Assembly: GCA_034408875.1 (NCBI GenBank)
Contig: JAWXCJ010000156.1
Span: 1-10,989 of the forward strand
Direction: 5' to 3'
DNA length: 10,989 nt
Source: JANNHK01 sp034408875
GTDB lineage: Bacteria; Actinomycetota; Acidimicrobiia; IMCC26256; PALSA-610
Position 1 is the first letter of the stretch, and every line of letters starts with the position of its first letter. The notes under the pieces were generated by a model, which saw only the letters and a program-made list of their open reading frames with translations, was not told the origin of the DNA and did no database searches. The translations under genes were made by a program, and so were the position numbers. Positions 1-6,143 of the stretch are shown piece by piece.

Positions 1-16
1 CATCCGCCGGAACGTA
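1..16 (-). promoter_or_regulatory. Possible leaderless promoter and start codon of a minus-strand gene leaving the window
   Basis: Read on the minus strand, a TACGTT box (16..11) is followed by seven bases and an ATG at 3..1, the last bases of the window. This copies the spacing of -10 box to start codon at several other genes here. It lies just downstream of the PIN toxin stop codon, so a further minus-strand gene may begin exactly at the edge. No coding sequence is visible to confirm it. The call rests only on the repeated pattern. Confidence 0.3.
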
Positions 17-30
17 GCGGTCACCCGCAG

Positions 31-429
31 CTAGCGATGGCGTTGAAATGCGACGCCGGGAAGGTCGTGGAACGCGCGTGCATCGGCAGTCATGACCGCG
101 CGACCCGAGGCCCGTGCGGTCGCGGCAATGATGAGGTCGTGAGCGCCGCGCGGAACGCCCTGGCGGCGCACGGCGATGAGCAGCTCGGCGTGCGCTTCCG
201 CGACGGCAGTGTCGTATGTGATTGCCGGAATGATGGCAATGACCTCGTCGACGAAGGTCTTGCGCCGAGCGCGCTGCTTGCCCGTCGCGAGCGCCACGCC
301 GACTCGGAGCTCGGCGATGGTGATTGCGGCGATCGCGACGTCGTCGTCGTCATCGACGATGTCGTCGAGAGCGTCGCTCGCCCGTTCGGCGTCGATGAGG
401 AATGTCGTGTCGAGCAGGAGCCGGCTCAG
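31..429 (-). CDS. vapC: VapC-type PIN-domain ribonuclease toxin, apparent CTG start
   Basis: PIN-domain toxin of a type II toxin-antitoxin pair. VapC proteins are Mg2+-dependent endoribonucleases that cleave tRNA, rRNA or mRNA when freed from their antitoxin. The 132-residue frame has the four expected acidic residues: Asp7 (LLLDTTFLID), Glu40 (ITIAELRVG), Asp98 (AHDLIIAATA) and Asp116 (VMTADARAF). These fix the reading frame and show that the first strand begins almost at residue 1. The only canonical start is a GTG at residue 45, and using it would delete Asp7 and Glu40. An in-frame TGA lies 11 codons upstream of residue 1, with no ATG, GTG or TTG between. The remaining candidate is a CTG whose last two bases overlap the antitoxin TGA (a CTGA junction), with AGAGGA six bases before it. 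Either CTG initiates, coupled to antitoxin translation, or a former ATG has mutated. The target RNA cannot be inferred. Confidence 0.85.
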   Translation of the reverse strand: MSRLLLDTTFLIDAERASDALDDIVDDDDDVAIAAITIAELRVGVALATGKQRARRKTFVDEVIAIIPAITYDTAVAEAHAELLIAVRRQGVPRGAHDLIIAATARASGRAVMTADARAFHDLPGVAFQRHR

Positions 430-668
430 GACCGGTCCTCTATCTCGACGAGTTCACGAATCGACGCGAGGTCGTTCGACCATCCGGCGTCGATCAAGCG
501 CCGACGGAGCAACTTCTTGACGTCGGCGCCGCGCCCGCTCGTGACCGGTTCGAGATGGGCGACCGGCTTACCCCTCCGAACGATCGTGAAGTGCGCGCCT
601 TCGTGTTCGACCGCGTCGAGAAGATCGGCGAAGTTCCGGGATGCGTCGGTCGAGCTGATCTCGGGCAC
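426..668 (-). CDS. vapB: Phd/YefM-type antitoxin (VapB role) of the VapBC pair
   Basis: Small antitoxin of 80 residues, starting at GTG. The N-terminal part reads MPEISSTDASRNFADLLDAV and continues to a FTIVRRGKPVAHLEPV segment. This is the characteristic Phd/YefM fold, a DNA-binding and dimerising N-terminus with a central beta hairpin containing RRGKPVA. The C-terminal tail (about residues 45-80, rich in Arg then Asp/Glu) is the part that in this family wraps around the toxin. It is the first gene of the pair and overlaps the toxin start by four bases if CTG is used. Members of this family repress their own promoter, and a short direct repeat sits over the likely -10 box just upstream. No ribosome binding site precedes the GTG, which fits a leaderless transcript. 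Confidence 0.88.
   Translation of the reverse strand: MPEISSTDASRNFADLLDAVEHEGAHFTIVRRGKPVAHLEPVTSGRGADVKKLLRRRLIDAGWSNDLASIRELVEIEDRS
436..441 (-). promoter_or_regulatory. Shine-Dalgarno AGAGGA ahead of the toxin CTG
   Basis: AGAGGA on the minus strand lies within the last codons of the antitoxin gene, six bases before the CTG at 429..427. It decides in favour of CTG as a real initiation site, because the spacing suits a ribosome binding site and no other start codon is available. Confidence 0.5.
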
Positions 669-671
669 AAA

Positions 672-686
672 ATCAGATTATCAGAT
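672..686 (-). promoter_or_regulatory. vapBC promoter with tandem heptamer, probable autoregulatory operator
   Basis: On the plus strand ATCAGAT occurs at 672-678 and again at 680-686, giving a repeat with an 8-base period. Read on the minus strand, the centre forms GATAAT (682..677), one mismatch from the TATAAT -10 consensus, followed by eight bases and the antitoxin GTG. The stretch is strikingly AT-rich against its surroundings. Antitoxins of this family bind short repeats over their own promoter, so this is the natural operator. That role is inferred. No good -35 box is seen. Confidence 0.55.
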
Positions 687-718
687 ATTGGGGCGGGTCG
701 CGGCGCGGCCATGCGGAG

Positions 719-724
719 TAGCGT
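719..724 (+). promoter_or_regulatory. Candidate -10 box TAGCGT, leaderless
   Basis: TAGCGT ends seven bases before the GTG at 732, the same spacing as at other gene heads in the window. It supports GTG 732 over ATG 711 as the start of the DUF7064/7065-type gene. A weaker alternative -10, GATATT at 684-689, would suit a leadered transcript using ATG 711. Confidence 0.4.
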
Positions 725-731
725 CCGCGGC

Positions 732-1865
732 GTGCTGACGCCGTTCGACGACTACCCGATCCACCAGACTGCGCTGCCCATCGCGCACCCGGCGAGCGGC
801 GATCCGAACCACTACGACCGGTACTGGTTCAACGGGTACCGCGACGACTTCTACTTCGCGGTCGGGATGGCGGTGTACCCGAACCGGGGCATCATCGACG
901 CCGCGATCGCGACCGTGCACGACGGTGTGCAGCGATCGGTGTTCGCGTCCGGGCGCATGCCGGCTGACCGCGCCGAGACGCGCGTCGGCCCGATCACGAT
1001 CGAGATCGTCGAACCGTTGCGCACGACACGTGTTCGTGCCGACGCGTCCGATCTCGGTATCGACGCCGACGTCACGTTCACGACGCGCACCGTCGCCATC
1101 GAAGAACCGCGCCAGACGATCATGAACGGCACCAAGGTCGCGATGGACTCGACCCGGCTCACGCAGATGGGCACCTGGTCGGGGAGCATCACGACCGGCG
1201 GCGCGACGGTCGCGCTCGACGACATCTACGGCACCAAAGACCGTTCGTGGGGCGTGCGCCCCGTCGGCCCGCAAGTGCCGGGCGCTCCCGACGGTGGCCT
1301 GCCGCAGCTCTTTTTCCTGTGGGCGCCGATCAACTTCGCCGACCGGTGTACGCACTTCATCGGGTTCGAGCGCGGCAACGGCGACCGTTTCGTCGGTACG
1401 CAGGCGCTCCTCGACGTCATCGGGCCGACCGACAAGACGTGGGGTGACGACACGAGGATCGAACACCTCGCGGGCACGGTCCATCAGGTGCGGTGGGCGC
1501 CGGGTCTGCGCCGCTCCGAGGGCGCGACGTTGCGGCTCCTTCGGCACGACGCCAATGCCGCGGGGGAATGGGAAGAGCGCATCGAGTTGGAACCGCTGAT
1601 GACGTTCCGTATGCGCGGCCTCGGCTACACGCACCCCGAATGGGGACACGGGAAGTGGCACGGCGAGTCGGCCGTCGGCGGCGAGGAACACAAGGTCGAG
1701 GAACTCGACAACCTCGAACCGTGGAACATCCACATCCAGCAAGTCATGCGGGCGACCTGGGGCGACCGCGAAGGGTTGGGCGTGCTCGAACAACTCGCGT
1801 TCGGCGAGCACAAGCCCAGCGGTCTCACCGGGTTTCTCGACGGGTACGTGGGGGGCGATACGTGA
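732..1865 (+). CDS. DUF7064/DUF7065-type protein, probable lipocalin-like (AttH/CrtC-like) fold
   Basis: Protein of 377 residues from GTG 732. An ATG at 711 would add seven residues. GTG is preferred because homologues I recall begin close to the LTPFDDYPIHQ block and because a -10 box sits seven bases upstream. The N-terminal region carries FNGYRDDFYFAVGMAVYPN and the middle has a DDIYGTKDRSWGVRP motif, followed by LFFLWAPINF. This pattern is typical of actinobacterial proteins annotated as DUF7065 plus DUF7064. They resemble the double beta-barrel fold of AttH and hydroxyneurosporene synthase (CrtC), which binds or hydrates lipid- or terpene-like molecules. No signal peptide or membrane segment is seen, so it is probably cytoplasmic. 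Its stop codon overlaps the sulfatase start, which argues for a joint role. No catalytic activity is assigned, and the family assignment is from memory of the motif pattern. Confidence 0.75.
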   Translation: MLTPFDDYPIHQTALPIAHPASGDPNHYDRYWFNGYRDDFYFAVGMAVYPNRGIIDAAIATVHDGVQRSVFASGRMPADRAETRVGPITIEIVEPLRTTRVRADASDLGIDADVTFTTRTVAIEEPRQTIMNGTKVAMDSTRLTQMGTWSGSITTGGATVALDDIYGTKDRSWGVRPVGPQVPGAPDGGLPQLFFLWAPINFADRCTHFIGFERGNGDRFVGTQALLDVIGPTDKTWGDDTRIEHLAGTVHQVRWAPGLRRSEGATLRLLRHDANAAGEWEERIELEPLMTFRMRGLGYTHPEWGHGKWHGESAVGGEEHKVEELDNLEPWNIHIQQVMRATWGDREGLGVLEQLAFGEHKPSGLTGFLDGYVGGDT

Positions 1866-3331
1866 ACATCCTGTTGATCGTGTCCGACCAGGAACGCCAG
1901 CGGTCGTGGCTGCCGCCGTCGGTCCGCCTGCCGTGGCGCGAACGGTTGATCTCGGAAGGACTCGAGTTCACGCGGTACTACACCCACAGCTCACCGTGCT
2001 CGCCGTCGCGTGCGTCACTGTTCACCGGTCAGTACGTGGCGCAGCACGGCGTGCCCGACAACGTGATCATGCCCGAGCACACCGAACTCGACCCGCAGAT
2101 CCCGACCATCGGGTCGCTCGTGCGCGACGCCGGCTACCGGTCGAGCTACATCGGCAAGTGGCACCTGTCGCAGGCGCCGCAGCCCGACATGGACTCGTAC
2201 GGGTTCGCCGACTGGGATGGCAACGACCGACACTTCATGGGCTGGGCCGGCACCGGCGTGCACTTCGACCCGATCATCGCGAGCAACGCGGCCGAGTGGT
2301 TGCGCACGAACGCGGCTGCGGGCGAGCAGCCGTGGTTCCTGACCGTCGCGCTCGTCAACCCGCACGACGTCATGTGGTATCCGATTGACCAGCCGTTCTA
2401 CGGCAAGGAACACGCGGACGAAGTCGCGAAGGCGCGCCAGGTGCTCGAGTGGGCGAAGTGGAAAGAGGACGACGTCCTGCCGCTGTTCGACACCGAGTAC
2501 GACGAGATTTGCGACGAGTTGCCGGCCAACTTCGGCGACGACCTCATCGACAAGCCCGAGGCGCAGCGGCAGTGGCGCTGGGACCAGCAGCACGGCCTGT
2601 GGGGCTACATCGACCCGTCGGACACGAAGTCGTGGCTGCGGCACCTCGACTACTACGTGAAGCTGCAACAACTCGCCGACGAGAGCCTTGGCGCCGTGTT
2701 GCGCGCGCTCGAGGAGAGCGGCGCCTACGACGACACGGCCGTCATCTTCACCTCCGACCACGGTGACATGTGCGGGTCGCACGGTCTGCGCTCGAAGGGC
2801 CCATTCGTCTACGAGGAGATCATGCACATCCCGCTGTACGCACGGGTGCCGGGTGTGACGACTCCCGGCTCGCGCACGGGGGCGCTGGCATCGCATGTCG
2901 ACCTCGCCACCACGATCGTCGCCCTAGCCGGTGGTGACACCGCGACGACGAGCGGCAAAGACCTGTCGCCCGTGTTGGCCGAGCCCTTGTCGTCGGTACG
3001 CGACCACGTGCTCTTCGCGCACGACACCGCGCACACGAACCGGATCAACAACACTCGCTACGCGATCCGCGGGTTCTTCGATGGCCGCACCAAGTACGCC
3101 CGCTACTACGGCGTCGGCGGTGGCAAGCCCGGCACCGGCCTGTGGGGCAAGGACCCCGGCCGCAAGCTGTACGACGTCGACGCCCCGTTCGAAGACCAGG
3201 AACACGAGTGGTACGACCTCGCGGAAGACCCGCACGAACTTGTGAACCTCGCCCACGACCGCAGCCGCCGGTCCGAACTGAGAGAACAGTTCGACCGCCT
3301 GTTGAGCTACGAAGCGTCCGACTTCACGTAG
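1862..3331 (+). CDS. Type I (formylglycine-dependent) sulfatase
   Basis: Sulfatase-family hydrolase of 489 residues that should cleave a sulfate ester (possibly another phosphate- or sulfonate-type ester; the substrate is unknown). The core signature CSPSR places the cysteine converted to formylglycine at Cys46. Other active-site elements are Asp9 and Gln10 in VSDQ, Lys99 and His101 in GKWH, Asp299 and His300 in TSDHGD, and Lys312. The C-terminus has the usual YDLAEDPHELVNLA segment. Where many members have two adjacent aspartates (DDQ), this one has SDQ. Choline-sulfatase-like members show a similar single-Asp form (ADQ). GTG at 1862 is the start because it overlaps the upstream stop as GTGA and has a G-rich stretch ahead of it. 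No signal peptide is seen, so it is likely cytoplasmic. The formylglycine-generating enzyme is not in this window. Confidence 0.92.
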   Translation: MNILLIVSDQERQRSWLPPSVRLPWRERLISEGLEFTRYYTHSSPCSPSRASLFTGQYVAQHGVPDNVIMPEHTELDPQIPTIGSLVRDAGYRSSYIGKWHLSQAPQPDMDSYGFADWDGNDRHFMGWAGTGVHFDPIIASNAAEWLRTNAAAGEQPWFLTVALVNPHDVMWYPIDQPFYGKEHADEVAKARQVLEWAKWKEDDVLPLFDTEYDEICDELPANFGDDLIDKPEAQRQWRWDQQHGLWGYIDPSDTKSWLRHLDYYVKLQQLADESLGAVLRALEESGAYDDTAVIFTSDHGDMCGSHGLRSKGPFVYEEIMHIPLYARVPGVTTPGSRTGALASHVDLATTIVALAGGDTATTSGKDLSPVLAEPLSSVRDHVLFAHDTAHTNRINNTRYAIRGFFDGRTKYARYYGVGGGKPGTGLWGKDPGRKLYDVDAPFEDQEHEWYDLAEDPHELVNLAHDRSRRSELREQFDRLLSYEASDFT

Positions 3332-3333
3332 GA

Positions 3334-3378
3334 GGATGCGTCGATAGCCCACACCAGGTGTGGGCTATCGACGCATCC
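3334..3378. terminator. Perfect 22-bp inverted repeat, bidirectional terminator between convergent genes
   Basis: Arms 3334-3355 and 3357-3378 are perfectly complementary around a single central base (3356). It starts three bases after the sulfatase stop and ends eight bases before the stop of the opposing EthD-like gene. No T-tract follows on either strand. Position and symmetry suit termination from both sides. Hairpins without T-tracts are common at gene ends in actinobacteria. Confidence 0.75.
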
Positions 3379-3385
3379 ATCGTTC

Positions 3386-4102
3386 TCAGGTTTTGAGGAT
3401 GTACTCGGACATTGTGTAGTTGCGCATGGTGTCGGGGTTGTAGAGCAGCTTGGTGCTGTCGAGCATGATGCGGATGCGTTCGCCGAGGTCGTCGCCTTCC
3501 GCGCCGAAGAAGGTCGTCAGGTTGGTCAGGTGTTCGACCGTCGGCCACGCCTCTTCGACGATGGCGCGGTAGCGGGGTGCGCCAGGGGTGAGTGCGCGCA
3601 CGACCGCGTTGCGGACGTAGCGAGCCCGGGGCTGCATCCATTCCGACATCGGCGACTGGTGCCCGTACCAGTGGCCGTAGAACGCTTCGTCGTCGACGCC
3701 CACCGGCTTGTCGAACACGGTCAGCGTGGTGATACCGGGGGAGCGTTGGCCGTCGGGCCAGTTCCGCGCCGGCGCATGCTCGTTGTCGCCGTAGTCGCGA
3801 TACATCGACTCGGTGACGAGATACCCGGCGTTGCGTACACCGGCACCGGCCAGTATGGCCTCGACGGCGCCCCGAACATCGTGCGCGGGGAGCCACACCG
3901 ACACACACGCCCGCACCGGTAGTTCGTCGCCCGGCACCGGCACCATCGACGCGACCTGCGCGTCGTCGTCGTCGAGATCGATCTGGAGTGCGTGCGGGTC
4001 CAGCGCGAGCAGGCGCGGCGCGATGTCGGCGAGGAACGTCGACCGCAGGGCAGCCGGGTCGCGGCTCGGTCGGTCCCAAACGAGGTAGATCAGCTTTTCC
4101 AA
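3386..4102 (-). CDS. EthD-like protein, dimeric alpha/beta-barrel (ferredoxin-like) fold
   Basis: Protein of 238 residues. The start is taken as TTG, because GGGAGG lies seven bases upstream and MEKLIYLVWDRP is a typical opening strand. It looks like two tandem ferredoxin-like halves. The second half (from about residue 125) has TLTVFDKPVGVDDEAFYGHW followed by YGHQSP, the F-x-x-H-W and nearby His arrangement of EthD-domain proteins. Family members include EthD of the ethyl tert-butyl ether cluster and small cyclase- or decarboxylase-like enzymes, but many have no assigned reaction. The first 13 bases overlap the end of the malonyl-CoA decarboxylase gene, so the two are translationally coupled. 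That suggests a shared degradative pathway (inference). No secretion signal is present. Confidence 0.75.
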   Translation of the reverse strand: MEKLIYLVWDRPSRDPAALRSTFLADIAPRLLALDPHALQIDLDDDDAQVASMVPVPGDELPVRACVSVWLPAHDVRGAVEAILAGAGVRNAGYLVTESMYRDYGDNEHAPARNWPDGQRSPGITTLTVFDKPVGVDDEAFYGHWYGHQSPMSEWMQPRARYVRNAVVRALTPGAPRYRAIVEEAWPTVEHLTNLTTFFGAEGDDLGERIRIMLDSTKLLYNPDTMRNYTMSEYILKT

Positions 4103-5322
4103 ACGAGTGCCTCCCGCACCGAGTCCGACATTGCTACCTGACCGCGCGTCGCGTAGGCCTCGGCTCGTTCGGCCATGCGGTCAGGTTCGTACTGGTAGTT
4201 CGCCATCACGCCACTCGACCGCTCCCGTCCCAACGGGCTCAGATCCGCGGACCAGTTCAGGCGTTCGAGCATCGCGCCATTCGAAAGGTGGAAGTTGGCG
4301 ACAGGGTCGAGCACCCGGTCGTCGGCAAGGGTCGTGAGGTAGCGCGCGCACAGCGACAGCAGTTGCATCCCACCTGGTTCCTCGACGGACAGTTCTTCGA
4401 CTGCCTGGGTTTCGAGCCAGCGCCGGAATCCGGGGATCGGCGACAGGGTGACGAATTGGTGCAGGCTCGGCAGTTCGCGGCCGAGTTCGTCGACCACTTG
4501 TTTGATGAGCGCGGTGCCGAGCTTGATGTCGACGAGTCCCGGTTGGCAGTTCGAGATCGAATAGAAGACAGCCGTGTCGGCGAGTGCCGGGTCGAGATCG
4601 GGCGCTTCTTCGTCGAGGAGCGGTGGCAGCTCCTTCGCGATGCCGGCGGTGAGCGCGATCTCGACGAACACGAGCGGTTCGTCGGGCATCGCGGCGTGGA
4701 AGAACGCGTAGCAACGCCGGTCGGAGTCGAGCCGGTTCTTGAGGTCGGCCCACGAGCCGATGGCGTGCACCGCCTCGTACGCGATGAGCTTCTCCAGTAG
4801 CGACGCCGGTGCGTCCCACGTGATGCGGCGGAGCTCGAGCCGGCCCGCGTCGAAGAGGCGCATGAGATACAGGTACAGCTCGTGCCCGATGCGCGCGAAC
4901 TCGGGGTCGCCGTGCCGCAGGAGGTCGGCGCGCAGGTCGACCAGCAGCTTGACGCCGCCGTCGACACCCGCGAACAGGTCGAACAAATGGTTGGCGGCGG
5001 GTGTGAGCGCGACCCGCAGGCGGGCCTCGGCCTCGCGACGCTCGGTTGCGTCGGGCGCGGCCTGCACGGCGGCGATCGCGTCGTCGATCGCCGCCGGATC
5101 GGTGTGGAACTCCCGGCCGAGCATGTGCAGGAACCGCAGCCGTTCCTCCTCGCCGAGTGCGAGGTAGATCTCGGCCACGGTCGCGGCATCGGCCCGCCGC
5201 GACATCGACTCGTGATGACCGAGAATGCGCGCGACGAGACGGTCGAGCGTTTCCTCCGTCGTCGACCCGCGTCGCCGGAACCGGTCGAGCAGACGGCGTG
5301 CTCGTGATTTCGCTTCGCTCAC
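4090..5322 (-). CDS. Malonyl-CoA decarboxylase
   Basis: Enzyme converting malonyl-CoA to acetyl-CoA and CO2, 410 residues, close to the usual bacterial length. An N-terminal helical region (about 1-160) precedes a GNAT-like catalytic half. Diagnostic blocks are FYSISNCQPGL (Ser255 and Ser257), TLSPIPGF, NFHLSNGA (His345) and the closing SSGVMANYQYEPDR. The FYSIS serine and the NFHL histidine correspond to the catalytic pair known from the human enzyme. GTG 5322 is chosen because AGGAGG stands eight bases before it. The frame is open for another 19 codons upstream, but that stretch has no family-like sequence and would cross the divergent promoter. It is first in an operon with the EthD-like gene and divergent from an SDR pair 44 bases away. 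Likely roles are removal of malonyl-CoA formed in side reactions or malonate use. Confidence 0.93.
   Translation of the reverse strand: MSEAKSRARRLLDRFRRRGSTTEETLDRLVARILGHHESMSRRADAATVAEIYLALGEEERLRFLHMLGREFHTDPAAIDDAIAAVQAAPDATERREAEARLRVALTPAANHLFDLFAGVDGGVKLLVDLRADLLRHGDPEFARIGHELYLYLMRLFDAGRLELRRITWDAPASLLEKLIAYEAVHAIGSWADLKNRLDSDRRCYAFFHAAMPDEPLVFVEIALTAGIAKELPPLLDEEAPDLDPALADTAVFYSISNCQPGLVDIKLGTALIKQVVDELGRELPSLHQFVTLSPIPGFRRWLETQAVEELSVEEPGGMQLLSLCARYLTTLADDRVLDPVANFHLSNGAMLERLNWSADLSPLGRERSSGVMANYQYEPDRMAERAEAYATRGQVAMSDSVREALVWKS
4110..4115 (-). promoter_or_regulatory. Shine-Dalgarno GGGAGG for the TTG-started EthD-like gene
   Basis: GGGAGG on the minus strand lies inside the last codons of the malonyl-CoA decarboxylase gene, seven bases before the TTG at 4102. 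It fixes that unusual start. Confidence 0.6.
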
Positions 5323-5330
5323 CGCCGTAC

Positions 5331-5336
5331 CCTCCT
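5331..5336 (-). promoter_or_regulatory. Shine-Dalgarno AGGAGG for malonyl-CoA decarboxylase
   Basis: A consensus AGGAGG on the minus strand, eight bases before GTG 5322. It sets the start, and marks this gene as the one clear leadered transcription-unit head among the full genes here. Confidence 0.8.
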
Positions 5337-5349
5337 GTGGCTCCGTCCC

Positions 5350-5357
5350 ACTATGGT
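5350..5357. promoter_or_regulatory. Back-to-back -10 boxes of the divergent SDR and malonyl-CoA decarboxylase promoters
   Basis: On the plus strand TATGGT (5352-5357) lies nine bases before the SDR ATG. On the minus strand the overlapping bases read CATAGT (5355..5350), some 13 bases before the AGGAGG of malonyl-CoA decarboxylase. The two candidate boxes share bases, so the two directions should compete for polymerase. -35 boxes are not evident. Confidence 0.4.
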
Positions 5358-5366
5358 CCACGCGCC

Positions 5367-6143
5367 ATGACGAACGCATGCGCAGGCCGGGTCGTGCTGA
5401 TCACCGGGGCCAGCCGGGGCATCGGTGCCGCGGCGGCCCGCCGGTTCGCGGCGGAGGGCGCGCGGGTCGCGGTTGTCGCCCGCAGCCTGGAAGTCGGGTC
5501 GGGCGGCCACCTGCCCGGTTCGCTGCGCGAAACCGCCGACGCAATCACCGCGGCCGGCGGCGTCGCGTTCCCGATTGCCGCCGACCTATCCGACCCCGCG
5601 TGCGACCGCGCTGCGATCGTGAAGCAGGTCGAAGCCGAACTGGGTCCGGTCGACATCCTCGTCAACAACGCGGCCGCGTGCTTCTACCTGTCGCTCGCCG
5701 AGACATCGGAACGGCGGCTGCGGGTTGCGTACGAAGTGAACCTGATCACGCCGTACCTCCTGGCCAAAGCAGTCGCGCCAGGAATGTGCGAACGGGGCGT
5801 GGGGTGGATCGTCAATATCACGAGCGCGATCGTCGACCCGACACCGTCGCCGCAGCAGGCCCGCTCGTCGACGTACGCGCCGAGCAAGGCCGCGCTCGAC
5901 CGGTTGAGCATCTCGCTCGCCGCCGAACTCGGGCCCGCCGGCATCGCGGTCAATGCCGTCGCGCCGGTCGCCGCGGTGCGCACCGAAGGCGCGGCGGCGA
6001 TGATGGACCTGCCCGACGAAGCGCTCGAACCGATGGACACCATGGTCGACGCGATCGTCGCGCTCGCAACCTGCGACCCGGCCGTCGACAACGGCCGTGT
6101 GACCCGCAGCAAGGTGTACCTGCGCGAGAAGGGACTGCTATGA
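5367..6143 (+). CDS. Short-chain dehydrogenase/reductase (classical SDR, HSDL2/citronellol-dehydrogenase-like)
   Basis: NAD(P)-dependent oxidoreductase of 258 residues. The cofactor motif TGASRGIG is at residues 13-20. The usual NNAG is NNAA. The catalytic serine is probably Ser153 (NITSAIV), and the YxxxK pair is Tyr170 and Lys174 (YAPSK). After the second strand there is an insert, GGHLPGSLRETADAI. I associate it with SDRs of the HSDL2, citronellol or acyl-CoA type, not with FabG. The C-terminus ends VYLREKGLL, without the DGG closing motif of FabG-like members. ATG 5367 starts right before the first strand and has no ribosome binding site, which fits a leaderless message. It overlaps the second SDR by four bases. 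The substrate is unknown; fatty, terpenoid or steroid alcohols are plausible. Confidence 0.88.
   Translation: MTNACAGRVVLITGASRGIGAAAARRFAAEGARVAVVARSLEVGSGGHLPGSLRETADAITAAGGVAFPIAADLSDPACDRAAIVKQVEAELGPVDILVNNAAACFYLSLAETSERRLRVAYEVNLITPYLLAKAVAPGMCERGVGWIVNITSAIVDPTPSPQQARSSTYAPSKAALDRLSISLAAELGPAGIAVNAVAPVAAVRTEGAAAMMDLPDEALEPMDTMVDAIVALATCDPAVDNGRVTRSKVYLREKGLL

Noticed and set aside
31..297. Short 88-residue version of the PIN toxin starting at GTG 297
   Set aside because: It lacks two of the four catalytic acidic residues and the first strand, all present immediately upstream in the same frame.
340..362. GTC/ATC-rich trinucleotide run as a microsatellite
   Set aside because: It encodes a run of aspartates inside the PIN toxin (residues about 22-30) in frame and is short. 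It is better explained as coding sequence.
402..731. Upstream extension of the DUF7064/7065-type gene to 402
   Set aside because: The extra 110 codons run antisense through the antitoxin gene and its promoter and resemble no protein family. The conserved block begins just after 732.
681..1811. Long minus-strand open frame of 376 codons opposite the DUF7064/7065-type gene
   Set aside because: It lies exactly opposite a gene with family motifs, has an Arg/Asp/Val-rich low-complexity composition and no recognisable domain. Antisense frames of this length are expected in GC-rich coding DNA.
5323..5379. 19-residue N-terminal extension of malonyl-CoA decarboxylase to 5379
   Set aside because: It would place the start inside the divergent SDR gene and ignore the AGGAGG eight bases before GTG 5322.
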